Assembly (NCBI RefSeq): GCF_001956295.1
Contig: NZ_MRTD01000008.1
Coordinates: 62,001 to 126,000, forward strand
Direction of reading: 5' to 3'
Length of the DNA stretch: 64,000 nucleotides
From: Paenibacillus sp. FSL A5-0031
GTDB taxonomy: Bacteria; Bacillota; Bacilli; Paenibacillales; Paenibacillaceae
Shown here: positions 1 through 9,483 of the stretch, in pieces
How the letters are laid out: the number at the start of each line of letters is the position of its first letter
How positions within the stretch are numbered: position 1 is the first letter of the stretch
Translations under genes and position numbers: made by a program
Notes under the pieces: model-generated
Seen by the model: only the letters and a program-made list of their open reading frames with translations
Databases searched by the model: none
Told to the model about the DNA's origin: nothing

Positions 1-764
1 GGGACAGTTGCTATGGTCGAAGCGGCAAGCAGCAGCGGCCAGTCCACGCCGGTATCCGTAGTCAGCAGCGATAAGCCGATCGGCAGCGTGAACAATTCCT
101 TCGTATTTAAATAAATTAGCGGTTCAAAAAACTCATTCCAGCTATTCATGAATGTAAAGATGCTTACGGTTGCCAATGCGGGCGTGGCAATCGGGAGCAT
201 AATCGACCTGAACGTGCGCCACGGCGAACACCCGTCTACTTTGGCTGCTTCATCCAGTTCAATAGGAACTGTAATTAGAAACTGACGTACGAGAAATACG
301 CCAAACATCCCTCCCGCTCCAAGCATTGGCGGAAGAATCAGAGGAATATGCGTATCGATGAATCCGAGTTTTGATATCCAGCTGAATAATGGAATGGCCG
401 TAACTTCCGTAGGAATCATCATCCCGCTGAGCAGGAACAGAAAGATCGCGTTTTTGAATGGAAAGTGCAATCTGGCAAACGCATAGCCTGCCAATGCGGA
501 CAAGAAACAAGTGCCTGCCGTGACGAGCACCGCGATATATATACTATTAAAAAAGTAGAGATGAAACGGCATTTCCGTAAACACGCGAATATAATTGAAC
601 CATTCCCAAGCTTCGGGTATCCACTGGGGCGGAAATAGAAACACCTCGGAATCCGTCTTCAAGGATGTGCTGACCATCCAAAAAAAAGGGAACAACACGA
701 TGAAGGAAACGATTGTTAGAACCAGATAGGATGCAAGGTTGGATGTTATCTTTTTATTGTTCAT
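1..764 (-). CDS. Carbohydrate ABC transporter permease, MalG type (3' end outside window)
   Basis: Inner-membrane permease of a CUT1-type sugar importer. Reading the minus strand from the ATG at 764 gives an open frame to the window edge (about 254 residues). It starts MNNKKITSNLASYLVLTIV, has several membrane segments, and carries the EAA loop (ELDEAAKVDGCSPWRTF) that contacts the ATPase. The start overlaps the end of the upstream permease by 11 bp, so the two are translationally coupled. The usual length is about 275 residues, so only the last 20 or so are missing. Its ATPase is probably a shared MsmX-type protein encoded elsewhere, because none is visible here. The substrate is inferred from neighbours to be an oligosaccharide. 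Confidence 0.93.
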   Translation of the reverse strand, partial: MNNKKITSNLASYLVLTIVSFIVLFPFFWMVSTSLKTDSEVFLFPPQWIPEAWEWFNYIRVFTEMPFHLYFFNSIYIAVLVTAGTCFLSALAGYAFARLHFPFKNAIFLFLLSGMMIPTEVTAIPLFSWISKLGFIDTHIPLILPPMLGAGGMFGVFLVRQFLITVPIELDEAAKVDGCSPWRTFRSIMLPIATPALATVSIFTFMNSWNEFFEPLIYLNTKELFTLPIGLSLLTTDTGVDWPLLLAASTIATV

Positions 765-1662
765 AATGTACCCATCTCTTTCTCAGTTTCCACTGTATCA
801 AAGTCAGAACCAGGATAATGCTGAACAAAATAAATGCCAGTGCCGATGCATAACCGAATTCGTAGGAGCGGAACGCTTGTTTGAATATGTAGAAGACCAT
901 CACGTACGTGCTAGTTCCCGGCCCTCCGCCTGTCATCACATAGATTTGTCCGAACACTTTAAGAGAACCGATAACGGTTATTATCGTTACCATGAATACG
1001 GCTGGCGTAATCATTGGCAATGTAATGGATTTAAAGGTTTCCCAGCGCGAAGCACCGTCAATTTTGGAAGCCTCGTAATAATCCTTCGGCACATCGTGCA
1101 GTGCAGCCAGGAAGATGACCATGTTCATACCCACGCCTTTGAGCGCACTGACCACTATAACGGTAGGCATCGTCCAAGTTTCCGAGAAAAGCCAGGCAAT
1201 CTCCGTTCCGCCAAACGTTCGGATCAGCAGATTGACTAATCCGCCGTCCGTAGAGAAAATAAACTTCCATACGATCCCCCAAACCACGAGGGAAACGACT
1301 ACCGGCGTAAAGATCGCGGTCCGAAACAAGCCGATGCCCCAGATTTTCCGTTTCAGTAGCATGGCCAGCAAAAGCGATAAAACAATGTTCAGCGGGACCA
1401 AGCCCGCCGAGAAATATACGGTATTCACGACCGTATCCCAGAAGACGGGATCATCGCGCATGGCGTAAATATAGTTATCTAAACCAATGTACGCTGTATT
1501 TCCAAATAACGACCAATTGGTAAAGCTCATCATGAAAGCGTACACGATCGGGCCAAACAGAAAGATTATATATCCTGCCACAATAGGCAGTATGAATAAA
1601 TATCCCATCCACATTTCTTTTGATTTCAAAGATGCTAAACCCGCAGACTTACCTCCGGCCAT
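754..1662 (-). CDS. Carbohydrate ABC transporter permease, MalF/UgpA type
   Basis: A 302-residue CUT1 permease that pairs with the next gene to form the transmembrane channel of a sugar importer. It has about six membrane segments, the first at residues 19-40 (GYLFILPIVAGYIIFLFG). The EAA loop reads DYYEASKIDGASRWETF at about residues 195-211. The ATG is preceded by AGGAGG at good spacing. It lies downstream of the solute-binding lipoprotein gene, separated by a stem-loop that may set the binding protein to permease ratio. Length and architecture are normal for the family. Confidence 0.95.
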   Translation of the reverse strand: MAGGKSAGLASLKSKEMWMGYLFILPIVAGYIIFLFGPIVYAFMMSFTNWSLFGNTAYIGLDNYIYAMRDDPVFWDTVVNTVYFSAGLVPLNIVLSLLLAMLLKRKIWGIGLFRTAIFTPVVVSLVVWGIVWKFIFSTDGGLVNLLIRTFGGTEIAWLFSETWTMPTVIVVSALKGVGMNMVIFLAALHDVPKDYYEASKIDGASRWETFKSITLPMITPAVFMVTIITVIGSLKVFGQIYVMTGGGPGTSTYVMVFYIFKQAFRSYEFGYASALAFILFSIILVLTLIQWKLRKRWVHYEQ

Positions 1663-1711
1663 TCGCGCCTACCTCCTGTTGTCAATATGACGCAACCCTC
1701 CCTATAATTTA

Positions 1712-1744
1712 CGAGATCGCCCTATTGTTCATATGGCGATCTCG
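1712..1744 (-). terminator. Intercistronic stem-loop between solute-binding protein and permease genes
   Basis: A perfect 10-bp inverted repeat (CGAGATCGCC at 1712-1721 and GGCGATCTCG at 1735-1744) with a 13-nt loop, lying between the binding-protein stop and the permease start. No long T tract follows on the minus strand. It is therefore more likely a partial terminator or an mRNA-stabilising hairpin than a full stop. Such hairpins commonly raise binding protein above permease levels. Confidence 0.65.
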
Positions 1745-1767
1745 CAATGCTCCATCGTTCTGGAGGG

Positions 1768-3093
1768 TTATTTCAATAGTGGATTAATGCTGTCTTCCAT
1801 CATTTTCAACGCTTGCTCGGTTGTCGTGGAACCGAGCAAAATCGCATCCATGTTTAATGTCACCTGCTCGTCAATCTTGACCCAGTTCGGATGAGAAGGC
1901 CGGATTGTACCTTCAGCCAACCGATCATACGCAGCCACTTTCATCGTTTCAACAGTCGGGAATGGGAACTTGTTAAGATACTCATCGGAGTACAGGACAG
2001 ACTTTCTCTGCGGCACAAAAAACTGGGCTACTTTAGCTGCATTTTCCTTATTACTAATAAATTTTAAATATTCCAATGCTTCTTCCGGATACTCTGCGTC
2101 TTTGAAGATCGAATAGCCTCCAAAGCCGATAGGCACCGTGACGCCATGGTCACCTTTCGGAAGCGGAGCAATATCCCATTCGAAATCGACTTTGTCACGG
2201 TAAGCGCTTGTACGGGTAACGTTCTCAAACGCCATACCAAGCTTACCTGTATCGAAAGTTAACTGCTCGCCGATGCTTGGATGCGCTTTCTTATCGAGCA
2301 GCCCTTTAAAGAGATTGATCGCTTTGGCTGTCTCCGGCGTGTTCATAGCGAATTGCGTTGTGTCTTCGTTAAATATTTCGCCACCCATCGCCCAAATCAA
2401 TGGAATCAGATTGTCGGACCAGTTGGAGGAACTTTGTATGAACTTCACGCCGTATACCCCTTCTTGCGGTTTGGAGATCGCTTCGGACGCTTTGACCATC
2501 TCATCGTAAGTCCAGTTGCCCTCTTCATAAAGCTGCATTGGCGACTTCAACCCATTCGCTTCAAACAGTTTTTTATTGTAGAAAACGACCTGAGGCGGCG
2601 TGGAGAATGGAATGCCGTAGAGTTTGCCGTCCTTTTCAAATGCAGTGAGCGTGGATGGTATTATATCACCGAACGCATAAGCCGCGTCCTCTTTCACGGA
2701 CGAAATATCGAGCAGCTGGCCCCCATTCATAAATTGCGGAATCATGCGCTCTGAGATCCATACGATATCAGGCGAGGTTTTGGTCGCTGCCATGATCGCT
2801 AGTTTCTGCTGGTAGTCCGCCCATGGAATCACGGAAGTTTTGACTGTCACATTCGGATGAAGCTTCTTGTATTCCTCAGCAAGCTCGTCATACAACGCCA
2901 CCTGGGCATCACTGCCCCAAACGGACATCTTAAGCTCGATAGGATCTTTTGACTCAGCAGCCGCTTCCGCACTCAGCGTATTGTTCGCTTTTTCCTTTGC
3001 GGCGCCATTATTGTTATTGCCTTTTCCTCCACATGCGCTCAGCAACCCGAGCAGCAATACCATTGACAGCAAGACAAACCCGTATTTTTTCAT
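1768..3093 (-). CDS. Extracellular sugar-binding lipoprotein of ABC transporter
   Basis: A 441-residue family 1 solute-binding protein that captures sugar outside the membrane and hands it to the two downstream permeases. The signal peptide ends in a lipobox (LLSACGGKG), giving a lipid-anchored Cys21, followed by an Asn-rich linker. The mature part has the usual pattern (KMSVWGSDAQVALYDELAEE, then VVFYNKKLFEANGL and GGYSIFKDAEYPEEALEYLK). It is first gene of the SBP-permease-permease operon and has its own upstream region with a possible cre site. The substrate cannot be read from sequence. The adjacent GH88 enzyme suggests a uronate-containing oligosaccharide. Confidence 0.95.
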   Translation of the reverse strand: MKKYGFVLLSMVLLLGLLSACGGKGNNNNGAAKEKANNTLSAEAAAESKDPIELKMSVWGSDAQVALYDELAEEYKKLHPNVTVKTSVIPWADYQQKLAIMAATKTSPDIVWISERMIPQFMNGGQLLDISSVKEDAAYAFGDIIPSTLTAFEKDGKLYGIPFSTPPQVVFYNKKLFEANGLKSPMQLYEEGNWTYDEMVKASEAISKPQEGVYGVKFIQSSSNWSDNLIPLIWAMGGEIFNEDTTQFAMNTPETAKAINLFKGLLDKKAHPSIGEQLTFDTGKLGMAFENVTRTSAYRDKVDFEWDIAPLPKGDHGVTVPIGFGGYSIFKDAEYPEEALEYLKFISNKENAAKVAQFFVPQRKSVLYSDEYLNKFPFPTVETMKVAAYDRLAEGTIRPSHPNWVKIDEQVTLNMDAILLGSTTTEQALKMMEDSINPLLK

Positions 3094-3114
3094 TTTTATG
3101 CCCCTCTCTACGTT

Positions 3115-3128
3115 TGTAATCGCTTTCT
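3115..3128. promoter_or_regulatory. Possible cre (CcpA) site upstream of the solute-binding protein gene
   Basis: TGTAATCGCTTTCT matches the catabolite-responsive element consensus TGWNANCGNTNWCA except at the last base. It sits about 22-35 bp upstream of the binding-protein ATG. That position would suit repression by CcpA when preferred sugars are present. This is a by-eye motif match only. Confidence 0.45.
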
Positions 3129-3230
3129 ATCACTAGTATAGATCTGATGGCTTCCAGAAAAAATAACGCGAAATCGAGAAAAACTATGTAAATTCGAGTA
3201 CTTTAATAGAACCAGCTTAATAACAGAACT

Positions 3231-3265
3231 TCGGCCTAAGCCCGCGTAACAAGGACTTAGGCCGA
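3231..3265 (-). terminator. Hairpin downstream of the beta-helix protein gene
   Basis: TCGGCCTAAG (3231-3240) and CTTAGGCCGA (3256-3265) form a perfect 10-bp stem just after the stop of the 1088-residue gene. The following minus-strand bases (AGTTCTGTTATT) are only moderately T-rich. It is a probable but weak terminator separating this gene from the transporter operon. Confidence 0.6.
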
Positions 3266-3273
3266 GATGGTTC

Positions 3274-6200
3274 CTAATCGTTGACGAAGCCAACAAACAC
3301 CTCATTGATTCTGGCCATCATATCGTTCAAATTGCCGTTGCCCCATGACGGACGGACAAAATGGAAGCGCAATGCAGTCGTCACGATTGGGTTTTCCAAA
3401 TTCAACGTCGTATACTGACCCAAAAAAGCATCCTGATCATTATCTCGGACTTCAGCTATCGTCTTCCACTCTCCGTCTTCCAAAATCTGCAGATCAAAAT
3501 CTCTGACATGCCAGTTGGCCGAGCCTATAACCGGCACATGTCCGCTCCACAGCTTCACTTGGTTAATCGTTTGCTCCGTTGTCCAGTCCAGCATCAGATA
3601 AGGCGTTTGGGAGCCTTTTGATATCCACCTTGTTTCCAAGCTTCCGTCAAGCACTCTATCTTTTGTATTTGTACCCAGCGTGGAGTCGACCGTCAACTGC
3701 GCAGTAATCGCCAGATTATTGGTTACATTAAGAACGAGCTCTCCAGTGCGAGCAACGCCATCCAAGACGACAGTTGCCTGTAATGCTGCTTCTCCAGCTT
3801 GAATCGCAGTAACCACGCCCGTATGATCAATAGTCACTAGATCCGGCGTCAGACTTATGAAAGATATGTCCGCATTTTCTAACGAAACGTGAGATCCTGT
3901 ATTGTATGTGCCGGTCACATGCAGTTGGGTAGTCATGCCCGGCACCAGCTGCGAACGATCCGCCTTTACCGCTACGGCGGCAAGTTCGACAGGAGGGTAA
4001 GTTTCAACCCGCAGGTAAGGCCTATAGCTGGAGTCTTGTCCATTATATAGCTGCGTCAGATAACCGGTTTGATCGGCATCCTGCGCAAAAGCAAGCGATA
4101 TCGTACGATCGCCGTCCAGTCGTTCTTGCACGAGCACAGACGCATCGAATACATACCAGGCGTTCTCGCTGTTATTATTCAGTTGCACAGTCGAAAGCTT
4201 CTGGCCAAGCTCTGGCGGAGACTGGAACGTATTCCATTGCATGGTATCGCTGTCCCAGTCATTGCTATCCACTGCATAAAGAAAAGTTGCAGCTCCCGTC
4301 TCTCCAGCAGGGCTCTCAAGCGCTTGTCCATACACGTAGAGCCATGCGGTAGCCAGCTTTCCTTCAATGGAATTCAGATCAAATTGCAGATAGCTTCTCG
4401 CCGATTCGCTATCATCTCCGCCTTTAATTAGTAAAAGATCTGCAACCGGAGCGTTCTGAGCATTTTGCTGTACGCTTGCCGCCTTGGTTGCCGGCAGCAG
4501 TTCGGAAACCGCCACTTGATTCTCATAATCCGTCCCGGTATTTCCGCTGATCTCATTGCCGGAGAGAAGAATATTCGTGCCGTGCGAAATCTTAACGCCA
4601 TTCGTATTCCCCGTAACATGATTATCCTGAATGACAATATTCTCAGGTATGCCTGCGCCGTTCCCGGCGTTGGTCGGATCGCCGTCGTCTTTCATTGCAA
4701 TGATACCCCAGAAGTCGGAAGCCGTATTGTTTACGATCTGATTGCCCTTCACAATCGTTCCGGGCGCATTTTTCAGACGTATTCCCTGGCTCCCCGCGTT
4801 CGTAAATCCGGTAATGATATTATTCTCGATAATCGTATCAGGAGATCCCAAGTACACCTGTACCCCATACCGTTTCACATTCTCGATTAAATTGTTATGA
4901 ATGTAATTGCCTGGTCCAGCGGCATCATGCGTAGCGCCCGGATTGCCGACGCCGACAGCCGCTTCGCCGCCGCCAACGATATGATTGCCGCTTACTTCAT
5001 TCATATACTCGTCTTCTCCGTGGAAATCGATAGCGTCTAATGCCGAGTTCAAGTAGTAGTTGTTTTCAATGAGATTGTTATGCGTGTAAGAATGCGCCAT
5101 CGTTCCGTGACGCAGATAGGGACCGATAAACTCGTTGTTGCGAACGACATTGAAACGAGAGTCGTCCTCTCTGCCGAGCCGGCTTTCCTTGGATTTGCCT
5201 TCGATGGAAACGCCATATCCGTTTCCGCCCTCGGCTAAGTTCGTCGCATTGCGAAAAAGCGAATTTTCCACAATAACATCATGACTGTTCGTAATGACAA
5301 CGCCGATCCGTTGAAACTTCTCGATCGTCAGTCCGTCCAGCGTAATGTTATATGACGGTTTGCCGGAAGCGGCGGTAATCATGATCACCTGCTTAGGTCC
5401 GCCCCGTTCGGGATTCGCAACCGACGTATTCGTTGAATAATTCAAGTCCCAGCTGGACGTAATTGTCATGTTGCTGATCTTAATATTGTTTTGTCCGGCC
5501 ATGCGGAATACGATGCCTTCAACCGTAGCATATTCTTCCTGTTCATTAGCATGGTCGGAGACAAGCAGAACGCCATCCTGGCTCTCGCCGCGCATCTGCA
5601 CGCCGGATTTCATAATGAAATGGGTAACTCCGTCCATATCGGTGCTCGTTAGCTGATAGTGTCCGTTCGGAAGATACACTTCGTCCCCAAGCTTCGCTGC
5701 AGCCAGTGCAGCCCGGATAGCTTGCGCGTCATCTATTCCGTTATCGGCAGGATCGGCGCCGAAGTCCAGGACATTATACGTAGAGCCGGTCACTGTCTGA
5801 GCCTCATGCGGTACATGCGGTGTGCCATCCGCATAATAGAGACCAGCTTTGGTCGGAATTGGGGAATCCGGATCCGGTCCCGTTGGCGGAATCTCCACAT
5901 CCCTTAATATAAATCCGTCCACATGGGGAGGGTAAACCTGAATTTCTGAAATGCTTGTCCATTCGCTTGCTCCGCGCCCGACAACCCGTACATAACGGGC
6001 GGTGACGGATTCAAAACCAAAGGCCTCAACCTGGATCGTAGTGCCGCTGCTATCGCCGCTGTATACGCGGCTCCAGTTGGTCTGGTCGTTCGAAACCTCG
6101 ATAGCAATGGTCTTGCTGCGATTGTCTCCCCGGTAGAAAGCGACTCCCAGATAAGAAATCAGCTGTTCCGAGCCCAGATCCAGTTCGATCCATTGCCCGT

Positions 6201-6516
6201 CATCATACGCCGACCACCTTGTCTGAATATCACCGTCAATGGCATATTCCGGAATATTGGAATCGCTGCCGCTGGCCCGATAACCCGCGATCGTCAGCGG
6301 GGTTGCACTCGTCGTCTCCATGACGTGAACAACGAATGATGGTTCCGCCTCAACACTGTAATCGTCCGAAGCGCCGTTCTCGAAATCCTCCAATACAATT
6401 CGGTTGGCAGACTCCGCTTCGGCTTCGGCCTGCACGCGGCTCGAGCCCATCAAACCCGTAAACAGCATACTCAGGATTAATAATAACACTGTAGATCTTT
6501 TTGTAAGACTAGTCAT
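3274..6516 (-). CDS. Secreted right-handed beta-helix protein with discoidin-type and DNRLRE domains
   Basis: A secreted multi-domain protein, probably acting on or binding an extracellular polysaccharide. In the longer numbering from an ATG at 6540, I see a signal peptide (about 9-38), an F5/8 type C (discoidin, CBM32-like) domain (about 78-205), a pectate-lyase-3 right-handed beta-helix beginning YNVLDFGADPADNG (about 255-680), a DNRLRE-like domain (about 685-855), a bacterial Ig-like domain (about 860-940) and a second F5/8C domain (about 950-1085). The ATG at 6516 (MTSLTKRST) is preferred because GGATGTGGTGG lies just before it. Beta-helix folds occur in lyases, hydrolases and epimerases, so the reaction is not assigned. 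It lies between the two-component system and the importer and has a cre-like site. Confidence 0.88.
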   Translation of the reverse strand: MTSLTKRSTVLLLILSMLFTGLMGSSRVQAEAEAESANRIVLEDFENGASDDYSVEAEPSFVVHVMETTSATPLTIAGYRASGSDSNIPEYAIDGDIQTRWSAYDDGQWIELDLGSEQLISYLGVAFYRGDNRSKTIAIEVSNDQTNWSRVYSGDSSGTTIQVEAFGFESVTARYVRVVGRGASEWTSISEIQVYPPHVDGFILRDVEIPPTGPDPDSPIPTKAGLYYADGTPHVPHEAQTVTGSTYNVLDFGADPADNGIDDAQAIRAALAAAKLGDEVYLPNGHYQLTSTDMDGVTHFIMKSGVQMRGESQDGVLLVSDHANEQEEYATVEGIVFRMAGQNNIKISNMTITSSWDLNYSTNTSVANPERGGPKQVIMITAASGKPSYNITLDGLTIEKFQRIGVVITNSHDVIVENSLFRNATNLAEGGNGYGVSIEGKSKESRLGREDDSRFNVVRNNEFIGPYLRHGTMAHSYTHNNLIENNYYLNSALDAIDFHGEDEYMNEVSGNHIVGGGEAAVGVGNPGATHDAAGPGNYIHNNLIENVKRYGVQVYLGSPDTIIENNIITGFTNAGSQGIRLKNAPGTIVKGNQIVNNTASDFWGIIAMKDDGDPTNAGNGAGIPENIVIQDNHVTGNTNGVKISHGTNILLSGNEISGNTGTDYENQVAVSELLPATKAASVQQNAQNAPVADLLLIKGGDDSESARSYLQFDLNSIEGKLATAWLYVYGQALESPAGETGAATFLYAVDSNDWDSDTMQWNTFQSPPELGQKLSTVQLNNNSENAWYVFDASVLVQERLDGDRTISLAFAQDADQTGYLTQLYNGQDSSYRPYLRVETYPPVELAAVAVKADRSQLVPGMTTQLHVTGTYNTGSHVSLENADISFISLTPDLVTIDHTGVVTAIQAGEAALQATVVLDGVARTGELVLNVTNNLAITAQLTVDSTLGTNTKDRVLDGSLETRWISKGSQTPYLMLDWTTEQTINQVKLWSGHVPVIGSANWHVRDFDLQILEDGEWKTIAEVRDNDQDAFLGQYTTLNLENPIVTTALRFHFVRPSWGNGNLNDMMARINEVFVGFVND

Positions 6517-6573
6517 TATCCACCACATCCTTTCTTTCATGTCATTTCATTAGCTCTTCTCTTGCGGTCTTAT

Positions 6574-6587
6574 TGTAAACGCTTCCA
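6574..6587. promoter_or_regulatory. Probable cre (CcpA) site upstream of the beta-helix protein gene
   Basis: TGTAAACGCTTCCA matches 13 of 14 positions of the cre consensus TGWNANCGNTNWCA and lies 34-47 bp upstream of the longer start at 6540. Together with the site at 3115 it supports carbon catabolite control of this locus. Confidence 0.6.
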
Positions 6588-6792
6588 ACAAAAACCAGCC
6601 CAAGCTTCCTCTTACACCTCCCGAATATCCGAATGTAATCATTCTGTCGCAATAGATGAAGTCTCTGCACCAATTGGGAGCGCTTAACAATAAGTATACA
6701 AGTCAGCCTGTCAGTGAAAAACAATGCATTTTCGAGAAAAACTACGATATTCATAGCATCTGTTTTGTTTTGTGCTCAATGATCTGACCGGC

Positions 6793-7530
6793 CTAACTCA
6801 GCGGCCTTTTTCTATATTCGGTAGGCTTCGCTCCGCAATGCTGCCGAAACACGGCCATAAAGTGATTGGCGCTGGCATAGCCGCAAAGGTTGGCGACCTC
6901 GTAAATTTTCAGATGTGTATGGGTCAGCAGCTCCTTGGCTTTACTCATCCGGCAGGCCGTCACATAATCAGAATAGTTTTGTCCGGTTTTCACTTTAAAC
7001 AATGTGGATAAATATTGATGATTCAAATGCACCTGCTCCGCGATGAATGGAAGTGAAACATCCTGATCCAGACAAGAGACGACCAGTTCCTTCACTCTTC
7101 GAATTGTCAGATCTTCATGGGCTGCTTCGGCGTTAGGCATCTCTACCGCCCGCTCGCGGTCCAGCCGCGCTTTCAAATTCAATAGAAAATGGGAAAGCTC
7201 AATCCGGTCCACCGGCTTCAGGATGTAATCCGACGCATTGTGACGCATCGCCGCCTTGGCATAAGTGAAATCCTCATAACCGCTGATGATTAATACAGGA
7301 AGGCTCGGATACAATCCCCGGACATGCCGCAATAACTCGATTCCGTTCATCTGGGGCATACGGATATCCGTAATCAGCAAATCCACCGATTGCATTCTGA
7401 GAAGCTCCAGCGCAGCGAAACCGTGTTCCGCTTCTGCGGTTACCCTGTAACTGCCGATCACTTCCTCGATCATTATTTTCAACCCTTCCTGAATTTTCTT
7501 CTCGTCTTCTACCAGCATCACATTGTACAT
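6793..7530 (-). CDS. Response regulator with AraC-type DNA-binding domain (YesN family)
   Basis: Cytoplasmic transcription regulator of the YesMN type, expected to activate the neighbouring sugar-use genes on phosphorylation. The N-terminal receiver domain begins YNVMLVEDEKK and has the phospho-acceptor Asp in LLITDIRMPQMNGI. The C-terminal half is an AraC helix-turn-helix pair (PFIAEQVHLNHQYLSTLFK and IYEVANLCGYASANHFMAVF). At about 245 residues it is short for YesN-type proteins, which often have a long linker. The start at 7530 is chosen over one at 7569 because AGGGGG precedes it and it places the gene 11 bp after the kinase stop. Confidence 0.93.
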   Translation of the reverse strand: MYNVMLVEDEKKIQEGLKIMIEEVIGSYRVTAEAEHGFAALELLRMQSVDLLITDIRMPQMNGIELLRHVRGLYPSLPVLIISGYEDFTYAKAAMRHNASDYILKPVDRIELSHFLLNLKARLDRERAVEMPNAEAAHEDLTIRRVKELVVSCLDQDVSLPFIAEQVHLNHQYLSTLFKVKTGQNYSDYVTACRMSKAKELLTHTHLKIYEVANLCGYASANHFMAVFRQHCGAKPTEYRKRPLS

Positions 7531-7541
7531 TCCATTTCCCC

Positions 7542-9296
7542 CTATCGTAATGGCAGCCGAATTCTCCATTGTGTTCCGGAAGCCTCATCGCTCTCCACGC
7601 TTAAGCCGTATTCCGCGCCATAAAGCAGTTGAATGCGATGGTGAATATTTTTGATGGCATAACCTTTAAGCGTATCTCCAAACTTTGGACGGCTGCCGTC
7701 CCGCTCCGGCTTGCACAACATCTGATGGCGAACCGCCAATAAACGTTGCGGCGGCATCCCCACCCCATTATCCTGTACAGTCAGGAGTAAGTCCTGATCC
7801 AGAACGGATGCCCTGATCGTTATCGTTAATCCGCTATTGCCCATTCCGTGCTCCAATGCATTCTCAACCAGCGGCTGAAGCAGCAGCTTTGGTACAAGAC
7901 AAGATTCGAAGGAAGGATCCACATACATTTCCGAACTCAGCTTCTCGCCATGCCTGGATAACTGAATTTGCAAATAAGCGTTAACGAACCGTATCTCCTC
8001 CTTCAATTGCACCGGTCGTTCCTGTTTGTCAACCGTGTATCTCAGCATTCTCCCCAAACTGGCAACAATGTCGCTGATTTCGAGATTTCTCTCCTTCAGC
8101 GCCTGCATGCTGACCAACTCCAACGTGTTGTACAGAAAATGTGGATTAATCTGGCTTTGCAGAGCCGACAGCTCGGCTTCGCGTTCGCGCAGTTTCGTTT
8201 CATATACCTCCTTGACCAGCCGCTCCACTTCCGTCACCATCAGATTGAAACCCTGGGCCAATTGCCCGATTTCATCGCGATTCATCAAGCTCAAATCTGC
8301 CCGTTCGCTGAAAGCCCCGTCCTTTACCCGCCGCATGCGCGATTGAAGATAACGGATCGGCCTGACCAGCCGCTCTGACGTGAAAATCGCAAACAAATAG
8401 GCAATGATAAGCGATATGGCTGAAATGAGAACCGTAAATCCGACGATTTCCTTGCCGCCCCGTTGCAAATCAGCCATCGGGATAAGTCCGTGAATATTCA
8501 CTTTCGTTGATTTGGAGTGCATGGTTGTGTACAGATAAGTCTGACCGTTCCAATCTATCGTTCCGTCCCCCGGACCATTATCCGGGAAATTAACCGGTTT
8601 ATCCGGAAATAACAGCTCGCCGTTATCCTTTGTCAAGTAAAACTGGCTGTTTTCGCTGAGCCATACTTCTGACAATAACGCCTCGAGCTCTTTCATGTTA
8701 AAATCAATTTTGACGACCCCAATGCTTTGGCCCGTTGCAGGGTGATTCAACGCTCTGGCAGCGGAAATAACCCGTTCCGATCGTTTGTAATAAGTCGTCT
8801 CGTGAGGTTCGATAATGACAAGCCTACCTTCCGCATCCAGCACCTCCTGCATCCAGCTATTCCCTTTCTCGTTCCAATAGCGCTGCGTCAGTTTTTCTTG
8901 GACGCTGTACATAATGCCGTCGCGGGTGAAAAAGATCATTCGTTCAATTCCGGGCTGATCCAATGTGAGCGAAGCCGCTACTCTTGCCATTTTGGTAATT
9001 TCCGCCGACGGAATAAGCTTCTCCTCGCCTGGTTCTTCATAACTGTGCTTCTCCAGAATCCGCAGCACGTCTTCGTTATACAAGGGAGCCACAGTTATTC
9101 TGTCCGCGTCTTTTATCGTATTTTCCAAATTAATTTTCACTTGATTCATAATTTGCATGGAGTACGCCCTGGAGTTTTTTTCGGTTTCCTCCGCAAATTT
9201 ATTGTAAGTGCTGATTCCACTTATCAGGAATGGAATGGTGATAAGCAGAACGAACATGGTAATAAATTTGGCTCGTATCGAAATATACCGCTTCAT
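7542..9296 (-). CDS. Sensor histidine kinase (YesM family)
   Basis: A 584-residue membrane sensor kinase that should phosphorylate the downstream AraC-type regulator. It has an N-terminal membrane segment (about 11-29), an extracellular sensing domain (about 30-278), a second membrane segment (VGFTVLISAISLIIAYLF), a HAMP linker, and the His_kinase motif QSQINPHFLYNTLE holding the phosphorylated His. The C-terminal ATPase domain has N-box and G-box motifs (LVENALEHG, VQDNGVGMP). Its position next to the CUT1 importer suggests that it senses the same carbohydrate. Confidence 0.95.
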   Translation of the reverse strand: MKRYISIRAKFITMFVLLITIPFLISGISTYNKFAEETEKNSRAYSMQIMNQVKINLENTIKDADRITVAPLYNEDVLRILEKHSYEEPGEEKLIPSAEITKMARVAASLTLDQPGIERMIFFTRDGIMYSVQEKLTQRYWNEKGNSWMQEVLDAEGRLVIIEPHETTYYKRSERVISAARALNHPATGQSIGVVKIDFNMKELEALLSEVWLSENSQFYLTKDNGELLFPDKPVNFPDNGPGDGTIDWNGQTYLYTTMHSKSTKVNIHGLIPMADLQRGGKEIVGFTVLISAISLIIAYLFAIFTSERLVRPIRYLQSRMRRVKDGAFSERADLSLMNRDEIGQLAQGFNLMVTEVERLVKEVYETKLREREAELSALQSQINPHFLYNTLELVSMQALKERNLEISDIVASLGRMLRYTVDKQERPVQLKEEIRFVNAYLQIQLSRHGEKLSSEMYVDPSFESCLVPKLLLQPLVENALEHGMGNSGLTITIRASVLDQDLLLTVQDNGVGMPPQRLLAVRHQMLCKPERDGSRPKFGDTLKGYAIKNIHHRIQLLYGAEYGLSVESDEASGTQWRIRLPLR

Positions 9297-9348
9297 TCAC
9301 CCATTCCCCCTGACAGATTCTAAACGCACACATGTACTATCTCATGGT

Positions 9349-9411
9349 AAAAAAGGCCGCTCATCCGGTAGAATGTTTGTTTTCCAACAAACTTCCGATA
9401 CGAGGCGACCT
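9349..9411 (-). terminator. Long-stem Rho-independent terminator after the FAD oxidoreductase gene
   Basis: On the minus strand an imperfect stem of about 28 bp closes with GTTTGTT/AACAAAC around a TTCC/GGAA loop and ends in GGCC followed by six T. It lies downstream of the oxidoreductase stop (9484) and before the kinase start, so it ends the oxidoreductase transcript. The outer arms extend to CTCAT/ATGAG. Confidence 0.7.
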
Positions 9412-9483
9412 TATGAGAAAGTCTACCATGGCCCAATTATTACTTCAATTGAATTTAGCCGTTATCTCGCTGGCGGATGCGCG

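Noticed and set aside
259..510. Minus-strand 83-codon frame at the window start
   Set aside because: The true frame here is the MalG-type permease starting at 764; this one is out of phase with it.
739..1239. Long plus-strand frame of 166 codons opposite the permease genes
   Set aside because: It lies antisense to a clear ABC permease, has no ribosome site and its translation looks like no protein family.
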